NCBI RefSeq assembly: GCF_029784155.1
Contig: NC_073692.1
Span: forward strand, 326,821,920-326,885,919
Direction of reading: 5' to 3'
DNA length: 64,000 bases
Source: Uranotaenia lowii
Taxonomy: Eukaryota > Arthropoda > Insecta > Diptera > Culicidae
In this document: one piece after another, positions 33,497-45,234 of the stretch
How positions within the stretch are numbered: the first letter of the stretch is position 1
Layout of the letters: every line of letters begins with the position of its first letter
Program-made: the position numbers and the translations under genes
Notes under the pieces: model-generated
Told to the model about the DNA's origin: nothing
The model's input: only the letters and a program-made list of their open reading frames with translations
Database searches by the model: none

Positions 33497-33726
33497 GATT
33501 CGTTGTTCAACAGTCGGTGAAGATAGACGGTTTTATTTAAGCTCCTCCGAAAAAAGAACAATAGTGCTGAGCTGACCTTCGATATACCAGAAGGCCTATC
33601 ACCGTACCTCATCGAACAAAAGAAGATAAGTACAGTATCTCAAAAATAGAATTCGGTTGAAACTTTTATTGTTTGCTATCAAAAGGGAGATAATTTGCGG
33701 GGACCCCCAGTGACCACAATAACAAC

Positions 33727-35087
33727 TTGACTCACCCATCACACCACAGTGTTCTACCGACAATGGGTTTAACAGTAGATTCTCAACCACGTGTTTCATC
33801 TAAATCGCCAATATTGATATCATCGCTTACTTCGCCACCTCTAATGCTGCCTTCTACTTTACAAATTGATTCCCCATGCTCATCCTCACAATCATCTCCT
33901 GAAATTTCCTCGCTTCACCTTCCTTTCCAATCCTCTACTGATCAAGTACCGATTGGTCCCCAAAACTCTCAAATTCCAAATTCGGATTTTATTAGAATAA
34001 AAAAGTATCCTGAAACATGTTCGGGACCGTATCAAGTTTTTTTCAAACCTAAACAAAAGCCGTTAAATGTAATAACAATATCTAAAGAACTTCATAAACA
34101 TTATTCATCTATTTTGGAAATAAAGAAAACAGCTTTTAATCGACTTCGCGTGCTGGTTGGGCAGAGAAAACATGCTAATGAGATAGTTAGTAATCTTCTT
34201 TTTACATTAGAATATAACGTGTACATTCCAAGCCTTGAGGTTGAAACTGCTGGGGTTATTGTTGATGGATATGTCAGTCTTGAAGATCTTCCTTCTTTTG
34301 GTCAGGGTAGGTGGCGTAATGGCGCTATAGCACCGGTTCGCATTCTGGACTGTAATCGCTTATATGACGTCAGTGTTGTTGGAGATAAAAAAAAGTGTAT
34401 AGTGTATCAGCTTCTATTCGGGTCGTGTTCGAAGGTACTGTGTTGCCAGAATTTGTCGAAATTGAGAAAGTGTTGTTACCGGTACGTGCTTACATTCCGA
34501 AACTCATGTACTGTGAACGATGTAGACAGCTTAATCACACAGCGAAATATTGTGCGAATAAAATAAAATGTGGGAAATGTGGTGTAAGCCACCCTGGGGA
34601 AGAATGTTCGATCAAAGAAAACTTGTGTTTTCATTGTAACACCCAACATTTGAGCATTAAAGATTGTCCTATGTACCGGAAAGCTAAAAGTGAATGGAGG
34701 AAAACTGTTAAAGAATCAAACAAATTTTCATACACAGAAGTTTTAAAAAAATCTGATGAAACCAATTTATTGAACCTTAACAATCGATTTGATGTTCTTT
34801 CCTCAGAAATGTCTGATTGTGATGAAGAACCCAACCCCAATGTTCCTGAAACTATTATTTCAAGAAAAAGAAAACAGCCAACTCGTCCAAAAATTTTGAG
34901 AAAAGAGCCAAAAACTTTATCGAGAATTAATACAAATCCAGAACTTTCATTCCCTCCATTAGACCCTCCTGGAACTTCCATTTCAGATTTCGCTCAAATA
35001 AATAACCAAGTACACACAACGAAATTAAGAAATTTGAAAGAAAAAACTCCTGAAACAGTACCACACGTTGTAACAGAACCCCCTTAA
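33727..35087 (+). pseudogene. I-element ORF1 (zinc-knuckle protein), one frameshift
   Basis: The reading frame opens at 33,727 or more likely 33,763, and shows a serine/proline-rich N-terminus and then a conserved region (SDFIRIKKYP, YEDLPSFGQGRWRN-like). It shifts frame at the A-run near 34,388-34,395 and continues in the other frame with FEGTVLPEFVEIE. The knuckles are CERCRQLNHTAKYC, CGKCGVSHPGEEC and CFHCNTQHLSIKDC (34,510-34,670). The C-terminus is charged and ends at 35,085-35,087. The protein would bind element RNA. The single shift lies in a homopolymer, so it could be a sequencing error as well as a mutation. Confidence 0.82.
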
Positions 35088-35259
35088 ACGGATTCTGCTG
35101 AAACATTTTCCATTCAGAATGTTATTGAGTTTATATGTGACGCTTTTGAAATACCTGAATATATTAAATCAATAGTTTTTAAATTTATGCCCCTCATAAA
35201 ATTTTTTTTCGACAAGTTATGTGGTAAATGGCCCCTCATTACATCTTTTGTTAGTTTTA

Positions 35260-38200
35260 ATGGATAGAAAAATTATATTTTTACAATGGAATGCAAAAAG
35301 TACTGCTCCAAAAAAGGAGTCTTTGATTGTTTTGTTAAATGATTACAACATTGATATTTTCTGTATATCTGAAACGTGGTTAACTGCAGAACTTGACTTT
35401 TGTATTACTGGATATAACATTGTGAGAAAAGATCGCGAAACACCTTATGGTGGTGTGCTGATAGGTATCAGATGTGGAATTGAATTTCATAAACTTGATT
35501 TACCACAATTTGGAAAAACAGAAGAAGTCTCAATCTCTTGTAAAACAGCAAATTTTCATTTCACCGTTTCATCTTGGTCTATACCACCAAATCCATATAA
35601 GTTGTCAAAAGAACATGCTAAGCAATTAGTGAATCTAATTCCTGAACCAAGATTTCTGTTCGGTGATTTAAATTCTCATGGAACTGCGTGGGGTGAATCC
35701 TACGATGACACCAGAGCTTTGACTATTTATGACTTATGTGATGAGGAAAACCTTACTATTCTGAACGATGGACAAGTTACTCGAATAGGTGCTCCAGCTT
35801 CTAGAGATTCCGCTGTTGATTTAACGTTATGTTCCAATTCCTTGGCTCTTTTTTGTTCATGGAAGATAATAGAGGATTTGAACGGTAGCGATCATTTGCC
35901 CATTTTAACAACGTTTGTGAGCGATAAAATTGTAGAAGGATTTAATTTTCTTTATGATTTAACAAAAAATATTGACTGGTTAAAATATCAAAACTTTTTG
36001 TCGGATATAATAACTGAATATGAAAATTCAACTCAAAATATTTACAATTTTGAAGAAGTATATAATTTTTTGAACCAAAGTATTCTTGATTGTGCTATAA
36101 AAGCCCAAAATAAACCATTCAATCCAAACATTACATCCAGACGAAGAGGACAGCCATGAAGGGATAGTGAAGCTTCGCAAAAGTATAACGAAAAAAATAC
36201 GCTTTCAAAAAGTTCAGAAAAACTGGTAAATTTGAACATTTCAAATCATATCAACAGCTTGAATATGAATGTAGAAAAATGTTCCAAAACAAGAAAAAAT
36301 CTTATTGGAAAGACAAAACCTCATCATTTTCCAGAACTACAGCATTGTCTTATCTTTGGCGTACTGCTAGGAATTTACGTAACAGCAATCATAGTAACAA
36401 TGAAACATATTCTGAGGATTGGGTAGAAGAGTTTGCTATGAAAGTTTGTCCTGATTTTGTAAACAAACCAGCCGATGAATTTAAATATAAAATTGTTTTT
36501 GAAGAATTATGTGCTCCATTTAAAATGACTGAATTTTCTTCAGCTTTACTTTCAAGCTCAAACACTTCAGCAGGTTTGGATGGAATCAAATTTAAACTTC
36601 TACAAAATATGCCAGATTGTTGCAAGAAACTTTTACTTTATTTATTCAATAAATTTATTAAAATGAATATTGTTCCTTAAAAATGGAGATTGGTTAAAGT
36701 TGTTCCGATATTAAAACCCGGAAAACCTCCCTGTGATCATCGCTCTTATCGTCCTATCAGCTTATTACCTTGTCCTGGAAAATCCATGGAAAGGATTTTA
36801 TTGAACAGACTTGAAAATTGGGCAGAAAAGAATAATATTATGTCTAAAAACACAATTTGGTTTTAGGAAAAGCAAGAGCACTCAAGATTGTTTAGCTGAA
36901 CTTACTATAGACATACAAACTAGTTTTGTTAAGAAAGAAGATGTACCTGCAGTATTTTTAGATATAACAGGAGCCTATGATTCTGTTAATATTGAGATTC
37001 TTTGCAAAAAGTTAGCAAGCCAAGGTGTTCCATCCAAATTACATAGTTGATTTCTTGTATAACCTAATGAAAAGAAAAGAAATGCATTTTTACATTAACA
37101 GTAAATTCAAATGTCAGAGGACAAGCTTTTTAGGCCTACCACAAGGATCAACATTGAGTCCATTTTTATATAATTTTTATGTGAGGGATATAGATTCTTG
37201 TTTACATCCGGGGGTTAACATGATACAATTTGCTGATGATAGCGTCATATATAAATCTGGCAAGAACATCAAAGATTCTGAAGAAAAATTACAGCTTACA
37301 TTAAATAATCTGAGCAATTGGGCAGACAACTTAGGTATTGAATTTTCAGCACAAAAATCAGAAATGATGATATTTTCTAGGAAAACAAATCCACTTAATA
37401 TATCCTTAAATATGAAAGGAAGTCAATTTGAAAGGTCCTTTTCAGTGAAATATTTAGGTATATGGTTTGATACAAAACTGCTATGGCGTAATCATGTTAA
37501 CTATGTAGTTAAAAAATGTCAAATGCGAGTTAATTTTCTCAAAACAAAAACTACGATTTTATCTATCTTACAGTATGGATGTTTTTGCTTTTCTAGTGCT
37601 GCTAACTGCCATTTACAAAAATTAGCTCGTATCCAATTTCGCTGTTTGAGAATAGCTCTAGGAAGCCTTATGTCCACTCATACCATGAGTTTAGAAGTAA
37701 TCGCAGGAGTGATTCCACTCGAACTTAATTTTTTGGAGCTTAATCTTTGTCAGTTGTTTAGATTCCAGACCAGAAACACTAGATTAATCGACAAGTTGGA
37801 CTTTTTATTTGAATTAAATCCGGAGATAAAATTTTTGAATAACTATAAAGTTTTTATTACAATAGATACTTACAACAGTCCTGAGGAAAACATGTTTGAT
37901 TTTTCAATTGACGAAATACAATTTTCCCCTAAAATAGATTTGAGTTTCAAGAAAGAAGTTGATAAGTTTCCAATTGGCTTAAGGGTACACGCACTTAATC
38001 AAGTATTTCACAGTATTTTCGAAGGCTTCAATCCTGGTTGTTTTATATATACTGATGGATTTGTATCAGCTCAAGGTGCTGGTTTTGGAATGTATCATAC
38101 GACCTCTTCACAAAGTTTCAAATTCATGACTCCTTGTTCAATATTTGTTGCAGAAATGATCGCCATTTATCACTCGTGTGAATACATTAAAAGTTTGCCT

Positions 38201-38892
38201 CCTTCCAGATACATTATATGCTCAGATAGTATGAGTTCTCTGTCTTCACTCATGTCAGGTCAATTAAATTCTACAACTTGTATTTTTTCATGTAAAATCA
38301 AAAAAGCATTGTTAAATCTGAATAATTTAGGATATACAATATCATTTTTCTGGATCCCATCCCACTGTGGAATTTTGGGGAATGAAAAAGCTGATCATCT
38401 TGCTAAGCAGGGAGCAATTAGTGACTTGGTTTATTGTAGAGGTTTCCAACATTTTGAACTTTATTCCATTGCACATTCCATAGCATTGTCTAAGTGGCAA
38501 AGTAAGTGGAGTAGTAGCGACTTAGGAAGATTTTGTTTCTCAATTTTACCTCAAGTCCAAAATAAATCATGGTTTCATAAGCAGTTTTTTGAAAGAAATT
38601 TCATAAAAATTTGCTCGCGGATTATCTCAAATCATTTTCTACTAGCAGCCCATTTGTTTCGGATCAGACTGTCAAACACGAACATTTGTGATTGTGGTAA
38701 AGACTACGAAGATTTAGATCATGTTGTGTGGCACTGTTCAAAATATGAACGCTATAGAGGAGACTAATAGATTCTCTGAATAGAATATCTAAGTCTTCTA
38801 ATACATAAATTAGAGATATTCTGTGGCAAAGGGATATGCAAACAATGAAGTTGATATTTGAATTTCTAAAGAGTGCTGGCTTGAAATTATGA
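35260..38892 (+). pseudogene. I-element ORF2: endonuclease, reverse transcriptase and RNase H, interrupted
   Basis: The start is the ATG at 35,260 (MDRKIIFLQWNAKS). The endonuclease shows CISETWL, YGGVLIG, FGDLNSHG and GSDHLPIL. Breaks: TGA at 36,157, frameshift near 36,195, TAA at 36,678, frameshifts near 36,850 and 37,045, then an open run of 1.7 kb to TAA at 38,765. A further frame carries the usual C-terminal tail to 38,892. Reverse transcriptase motifs: VVPILKPGK, YRPISLLP, QFGFRKSKSTQD, FLDITGAYD, GLPQGSTLSPFLYN and FADD (about 37,229-37,240). RNase H: YTDG (about 38,050), VAEMIAIYH (38,150), SDSMSSL (38,224) and IPSHCGILGNEKADHLAK (38,356-38,406), with all acidic positions present. The terminal CDCGKDYEDLDHVVWHC segment is typical of I-clade ORF2. 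Confidence 0.88.
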
Positions 38893-39584
38893 AATAAATC
38901 AAGAACATTCAACGAATACCTGGAAACTGACGAAAAACGCACGGAATGTACATGAAGACGGAATACCTGGAACTAAAGGAATACCGTGGAATATCCTGGA
39001 ACTACAAAAGAAAAATAATACCTCAAAGTTAATCGGTTATATTTTGTAGAAATACTAAAAATTAGTTTGTTAAAAGTCTTCGGCTCAAAATGATCCTGAA
39101 TCAAGAGCCTTTAATATATGTACATAGTTTTGTCAATGAAGGAAAAAAAAAACCTTCACACATTCTGCTAGGCCCTCCCACCAATTCCATTTTTATTTTT
39201 TCTTCAAAGTTAACGATTTAATAAGGTTCCGATCCATTTGTTCAATACGGGTTTAGTTTTGGAAAATGTCCTAATATACAATGAAAAAAGTTATTTTTCT
39301 TCACATTAAACAACCCGTTTGCTTCTAAATGCTTTTTGGTATCATCAAGAGAGCTGTTTCTTTGCGAGCCTTGGAGAATTGAATATTTTAAGATTTTGAA
39401 ATTAGATTTTTATTAACAAAAAAAAATTTCAAATGCAAACCAAATTTTGCCAATTTAATACTCAATCAGCAGGCTTTCAAACATAGAAAACAGTTTTCAA
39501 ATTTCAAACTATTGATGATAATGTGGAAAAGTTTATTGTTGGTCAAATTTACCCCGGTGATCAAAGTTACCCCGTTTTACGGTA

Positions 39585-39880
39585 GTCAAGAATTGTGAAA
39601 TTGTCCTGAAATTGAAAACTTGGGGCAATCCGCTGGTTTCATGATAATTTTAAATAATGTGGTCAGATCAAGACCACAATCTGAGAAGAGCTCTTCGCCT
39701 AACAAAAAGAGAGCCCATGTTAGAAGTGATACAGGGACACTGGGTTGCAGTCATGGTCAATCTGGTCAGTTCCGGAACGAAATATGTCATAGTTATCGGA
39801 TTTTGACGGCGTATGAGAAGAACATCATGCCCATCGTGATCATGAGACCTCAACATGATAAAATTAGGGTAAGGAGTAAG
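39585..39880. other. No gene recognised
   Basis: Flank between MITE-A and the minisatellite. An open frame spans 39,620-39,907 but runs into the repeat and has no known domain. Confidence 0.4.
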
Positions 39881-40300
39881 AATGGAAAAGTGAAAAGTGA
39901 GACATGAGAAGTGAAACGTGAGAAGTGAAACATGAAAAGATAGCTCTTGACCTCAACATGAAGTAATAAGGGTGAGAAGTGAGAATGATAAAGTGAGAAT
40001 TGAGATATGAGAAGTGAAACGTAAAAAGAGAAACATGAGAATTGAAACGTGAGGAATGAGAAGTGAGAAATCATGAGTCATGATAAATGAGAAGTGAGAA
40101 ATAAAAATATTTGACATGGGAAGTGGGACAAAAAAGTTGAAAAGGGAGCCGTAAGAAGTGAGAGGTAAGAGACTTCACACTTCTCACGACTAACTTCTTG
40201 GTTAACTTCTCGCTATTAATTTCTCAATTTTTATGTCTAACTTCTTCTTTCTCACTTCACATGACTCGTTTTTACAGCTCACTTCTCACATTTCACATCT
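39880..40300. repeat. Degenerate gaagtgagaa minisatellite with strand switch
   Basis: Up to about 40,170 the plus strand carries dozens of variants of gaagtgagaa and gaaacgtgag. From about 40,175 to 40,300 the plus strand carries the complement (cacttctcac, aacttctcg). The array therefore changes orientation once. The minus-strand frame 39,850-40,074 (serine/phenylalanine-rich) is a product of the repeat, not a gene. Confidence 0.75.
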
Positions 40301-41310
40301 GCAATCCACCATATTAACCGTGGTACCAATGGATTCGAGGAGGCCAAAAGATTTTCTGAAATATGCCGCAAGTCTCGAGCCAATTACTTCAATTTGGTAT
40401 TTGCGGAACGGCTTCGGATTTCAATAGCAATAAACAAATATTAAGAAAAAATAATGTCGGAATCCATAAGCAACTAAATTTGTCATTACTTTTTTGAGTT
40501 GAAAGACTACTGTAAAGAGGTTCAGTGTGCCGTTTGGAATTTTTTGTTATCTGTCAGTTAGTTAGTCTGTCAGTGTCACTTCAATTGAGCAAAAAATATG
40601 TCAAATTTGTTTGTTAATTAAAACATTTTGAACAGATCTGCCGTTAAATTTTACAAAGGCGAAACTAGCAGTTAGCTCAAAACGAGAAAAACTCGTTTTA
40701 AATTTCGGAACATCAAATCAAATCCTTTTGAAAATATCATTAAATTTTGTTTGTAATTCAACAAAAGTGAAATATATCCACATATTTACGTTGCTTATTA
40801 AAAATTCATAGTTTTTAAAGACCGAAAACGATGCACGAAAGCGTAACACCGATTTTCTATAACGGTGTATTTTTTTTTTTTCAAGGATGTAAATTTTGAG
40901 GCGTATAAGTTTGGATCGTTAACAATGTAAAAATATGAAAATCAATGGAAGAAAGAATATAAGCCATAAATATCACGAATTTATCAAAATCACGATTCTA
41001 ACTGCTTGTGTTCTTCTTTTTCTTGGTTCTCATGTTCTTCATTTTATTGTGCCTTCCTCTTAATTGATAAGTATTTCGTATGAGGTACTTAACGTAAAAT
41101 CAATAAAAGCTTCAAAGATGTTTAAGTAAACAATAATATTTTTTATATTTGCAAACATTTTTTTGTCAGAAAAATTCGCAGTGTTGCCATAAAAGTTTTC
41201 AACGAGTGGTAACCAAAACTTTGGAATTTTTCTTTCAAGTTGTGAAAAAAAGTCAAGTGTGAAGAAGATTTTATTCATTGGTTTTATACGTACATTGTCC
41301 ATTGTTGAAA
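40301..41310. other. No gene; SINE-tail fragment near 40,950
   Basis: At about 40,949-40,985, gaaagaatataagccataaa followed by tatcacgaatttat matches, on the minus strand, the tail of the SINE at 45,030-45,060 (aattcacgatacttacggct, cttacgttctttc). It is a fourth fragment of that family. The rest is AT-rich and unrecognised. Confidence 0.45.
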
Positions 41311-41319
41311 AAAATTGGT

Positions 41320-42040
41320 GAACAGTTTAAAATGATCCATAATCGGCTGTTCGCCGTAGCATCCGTTTAATGTCGGAATAGAAGCGTTGTACGACCTTCA
41401 TGTCAACTTTCTAAATACATCTCTTGATTCTACCAATCAATTGTTTGCAGTTCTTAACCCTCCAATTTTTTTTAAACATCAATGAGCTCAAAACGAAAAA
41501 ATCTTCGGCAAATGGGATCAAACGAGTATTCAGGATAGATAGTGTTTTTTTTAAATGCGATGAAGATTAATCCTGCCAAACCACGTACTGTTCATCTTCA
41601 TGATGTTTGTGTAAAAACGGCATCAAAATTTTTTCCAAACATTCATTCTGGTACACACCATGATTGATAGCCTAACCAGACGGCTTGAACCATGGCTTAG
41701 AAAAACCTCTCTCGGAAATGTTGAAATACAGCATCACTTTTTGTTCAAATTTATGTTTGAACTTATATTTAAGGTTCGGAGATGTAGAAGATATATTGCA
41801 CAAATTGCTTAACAGTTTTGAACAGACTTGTTGGAATGTATGAAGAGATTGTATTTTGGGACATCTTTTCAAATTTGCATAATTTAAAATCAGTTGCGAT
41901 GAAACTTTCTCAGTTTTATAATAACTTAGAAAAGCATGTTAGCAGAGGAGGCAGATACTTCTGTAAACACTTCTTGTGGCAGATCTTTCCGTTCACAGTT
42001 CAGGTTATCACGATCGATTCAAATTGCTGGTTGAAATAAA
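41320..42040 (-). pseudogene. Tc1/mariner-type transposase relic
   Basis: Minus-strand translation gives LKYKFKHKFEQKVMLYFNIS, ERGFSKPWFKPSG and AINHGVYQNECLEKILMPFL, then HKHHEDEQYVVWQD (second catalytic D, about 41,585) and HLKKTLSILNTR. After a gap that removes the PIE-type third acidic motif come KKNWRVKNCKQLIGRIKRC and VDMKVVQRFYSDIKRMLRRT. These are the catalytic and C-terminal parts of a DDE transposase resembling mosquito mariner-like proteins. Stops (for example after KPSG) and the deletion make it inactive. The first catalytic D region, up to about 42,040, is heavily decayed. No terminal repeats were identified. Confidence 0.7.
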
Positions 42041-44580
42041 AACTACTGTATCACAAATTTTTAACGAAAAAAAAATACGCAATAGGTAATTTCGTTATGT
42101 CTTACGTTTCAAATAACAATTTATGTAGCCAATTATAATTTGGCCTTTAATTCATTCAGCCATACGACTCTGCACAGGGTGTTATACGGTCTTTCACGTC
42201 CACAATCATTGAGATAACCAACATTTTTATTAGTTCTTTAAAAATCTCACAATTATTTTTAAAAATGTATCAGTGATTAATCGTAAATAAAAATGAGATT
42301 TGAAAAACAACATTTGTCTCTTTCAATTTGCGTAAGATTCAAATGAAAGAAAAAAAAATTCAAGCCGGAACGATAAACTGTACCCGAAATGATTTCAACA
42401 GAAAAAGTTGGATCATTTTTTATTGCTCCTGCAAGGCTGCGGCGGTAGGTTCAAGCTCGTTTTTTTCTCGTGAGATCACGGATTTTGGATGGTTTCAAAT
42501 TTCTCCATTAATTTACGCGCCCAGGTTCTTCGGCTGGCCGTCCCAATCTGGGTATTTCTGCTCTTGTCCTGAAAACATTTTCGCAAGAGATGAGGTGACA
42601 AGAGATCAATCATGGCAACACCTTAAACGAAATAAAAGAAACACGTTTGGCCATTTTTGGTGGGAGAAGCATAGATTTTTTATGGCTTTTTTTTGCATTC
42701 ATCGGTCGTTTTCAGATTGTTATTCTGTGAGGTTTATTAAATGTTAATTTATTGTCGGGTTGTTGTTGGAGTGTGGTTTCGCTATAATGTCATTTGTCAA
42801 GAACCGACTTGAGCAGAAAAAAACTGTCGAGATCGTTTCGGTCCAACTCTTCTAAGTTTATTGGTGCGGGAAGACGTCTGACATGATCTGGGTCTAATTA
42901 ATTGCTAGCCGGTGCAACGGGGTGGATTAAATTTCCTCGCCATTTGAATTGATAATTTTGGGAGCGTTTGAAAAGTTACCCATCCTCGTAGGAACATGGT
43001 CGTCATTTTTCAGTTCTAATTAAAGGTTTATTTATGCACTCGATGGTCATGGAAAATGACCGGACTTGGCCAGGAAGGTTCAACTAAAGCATTTCCATAT
43101 TGAGCCGAATAATCTAAATATGCGTACGGTAGTCAATGACCGAAACGTAAAATCTGAAATAGGAATTAACTTATGACTCTCTGTTGGGAAATTCGGGTGA
43201 GACAGACACCCTAAGTTAGAATCGCATAAGAACATAAGATATTGCAACACCCAGTCCATATGAATCTGGAATTATTGAGCTATTTTTGAAACTTTTTTTG
43301 ATTTCATTACTAGGCTTAAAACGTTTGTCACAAATTGCTTTAAGATTTCAGATAAATTCATTCAAAATAATTTATCAAATGTAGTCCTTATATCATTTTG
43401 AATCCAACAAATTGGCATTGTCATCAACATTTTGTCAGGTCCGAAAGTATCTTTACTCTGACAACCTATCAAATTCGAACAGGTTCAGTTTGATCTGCAA
43501 ACCCAAATTCCAAAATCGTTAATAACTAGTTGTTCATTGATGGACCAACTATCAACAATCCGGATCTTGTCGATTCGTTGCTCGGTAATATGCATTTGTG
43601 TCAACAACTTCACGGCCAGCAAGTGATTTGAGATCTCCATTAGGCTTTGATTTGTATCAAAACCAACTAACAACATCAGCTCCAAGCCGCAGCAAAAAAA
43701 AAATGAACCTGAATCAGTCACGAATACGATTGATCGAATTAGCGACAGCCGATAGGATTATAACTATCATTATGGCTCGATGACGGCTTGATTGAACGAA
43801 AAACGGAATCCCAAAAATACCAAACCGATCGTGTGGGCCGATGTAGTGCGAAGTGGTCCAAACCGCCATTCGTCGTAGGGGCATTAGATAGATGTTGAAC
43901 CGACCTGATTGGACCCAGGAGATGAACCGAATTAACCTTCATAGAGAACCAGGGAAAATTAACGCAGAGAAATCGATAATTTGTGTTTATTTACACACTC
44001 ATTAATCGCATCAATCAAAACCCCCAAACGCCGAGAGACACGATTAACACTACGAAGGCAGACAGCGGCGGCCGCTGAAAATTAAGTGGGCTTTTTTCGG
44101 CTTTTTTCGGCTTTTTGGAAACATGCGAATTATAAACTATAACCGATAGTTTTTTTATGGATTTGGATTTCTATCTCAGTGCTGATGTTAGCTTTTGAGC
44201 GGCAAAGTTACTAGCGATAGAAGTTTACAAATTCGGTCGTTAACTAAATGTATGATGAGATAAAGGCGATTGTGGGTTTTGGTTGATTGATATGTTATGC
44301 AGGCTTGGGACCTGTTTCGGAAGAAATGAAATCAGTTAACACAGAAGACAAGTTTATTTGAATACAGAACAGCGAAAACGAAATGTCTGCAAACCTTTTA
44401 AAGTTTCAATCATTGGGAACGCATTGCTCGCATACGTCGTGGAGCAGTAACTTTACTACGCACACGACATACCAATGTGATTCTCTACGTTGAAATCAAA
44501 CTTAAAATAAGTTCTGCCGAGGTACATCTTCGTACCTTAAAATTATCACATTTTTAAAGATGATGGAAATTTTAGAGGAA
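42041..44580. other. Low-copy-looking DNA, no gene established
   Basis: The stretch 42,330-44,110 is more balanced in composition. The 139-codon frame at 42,328-42,747 and the opposing frames at 43,485-43,942 have no recognisable domain. A homeodomain-like TAAT-rich patch (cattaatcgcatcaatcaaa, about 44,001) lies near 44,000, and cggctttttt is repeated at 44,088-44,114. This could be intronic, untranslated or regulatory sequence, which cannot be decided from one genome. Confidence 0.35.
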
Positions 44581-44584
44581 AAAG

Positions 44585-45070
44585 AGATATCAAAGACAAA
44601 AAAGAACGCAAGCCGTAAATATCTTGATTTTTTTTTAAATGCCACACTGGGACTTGAACCTATAATTTCAGCTTCAATTCAACGGTGCGCTAGCCAATTA
44701 AACCATGGTGAAGATGACGAAATAGGCTCCAGCATGCGTACATGTCGAGCTCCATCGGCCGACTACTGGATCTTCTATCGGTACACTCCATGTATGTCTC
44801 GCATGTGCAAACAACCACTATTGATCTCTCTGTTGTTTCTCTATCACCACTCATCGACTCGGGACTTTAGCCGAGCGCGCACATGGTCGATTGCCTCGAG
44901 TTTGCCGTTTCTATGGTCATATGCTTGAGCAATCAGTGCCTTGAGCCTAAAGCTAACGCACCGGTGTACTGAAGCGGAAATTACGGGTTCAAGTCCCGTC
45001 AGTGATTTATTGTATCTTTTTCGAAAAATTCACGATACTTACGGCTTACGTTCTTTCTTTCTTTGATATC
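44585..45070. mobile_element. Two tRNA-derived SINEs in inverted arrangement
   Basis: The left arm (44,585-44,710, minus-sense) and right arm (about 44,945-45,070, plus-sense) are diverged reverse complements. The outermost pair is gatatcaaag / ctttgatatc. In the right arm the T-arm is perfect, ACGGG-TTCAAGT-CCCGT (44,983-44,999), followed by ttgtatcttttt and cggcttacgttc. In the left arm the B-box ggttcaagtccc (minus strand) lies at 44,648-44,660 and the A-box tggtttaattgg at about 44,695-44,707. The 230-bp centre is GC-richer and shows no symmetry. The unit may be two independent insertions or one fold-back element built from SINE arms. Confidence 0.65.
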
Positions 45071-45234
45071 TAATGTTTCTCTAATAATTTTCATCACCTT
45101 TGAAAAAGCTCTACGTCTTAGATGCTGCCTTCAGTATGTAGGTTTACCATTAGGACTGCGGGAAAGTCAAGGCTAGAATGCGGTAGCATTTCAATAGTTC
45201 AGTAAACGAAAAGAATCTTGCCAATTCGTAGGGC

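Larger units (their letters stand above)
33497..39149 (+). mobile_element. I-clade non-LTR retrotransposon, near full length
   Basis: About 5.65 kb inserted into MITE-A, with a 14-bp target duplication (one mismatch) and an A-tail at 39,143-39,152. It comprises a 5' UTR (33,497 to about 33,726), ORF1 with zinc knuckles, and ORF2 with endonuclease, reverse transcriptase, RNase H and a C-terminal cysteine-histidine segment. This order, with RNase H in ORF2, fits the I clade and excludes Jockey. The 3' UTR contains imperfect repeats of ggaatacctggaact (38,925-39,000). Both ORFs have frameshifts or stops, so it is dead, but domains remain easy to read. Confidence 0.88.
32981..39582 (+). mobile_element. 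MITE-A copy 2, split by the I element
   Basis: The left half, 32,981-33,496, matches copy 1 at its start (ttgatcactttttt, then ctaaggggaatgtggcat) and copy 3 further in (ggggcaaaaatta, then cacacat). The right half, 39,150-39,582, continues the same order (aggccctccc, acaacccgtttgcttctaaa, gatcaaagttaccccg) to the terminal ccgttttacgg and TA at 39,583-39,584. The left inverted repeat is damaged. About 950 bp of MITE sequence remains once the insertion is removed. Confidence 0.75.

Noticed and set aside
39850..40074. Serine/phenylalanine-rich minus-strand frame
   Set aside because: It is a translation of the degenerate minisatellite.
44945..45000. tRNA-like T-arm and B-box as a possible tRNA gene
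   Set aside because: No complete cloverleaf, and the sequence continues into a SINE tail shared with 10.1 kb.
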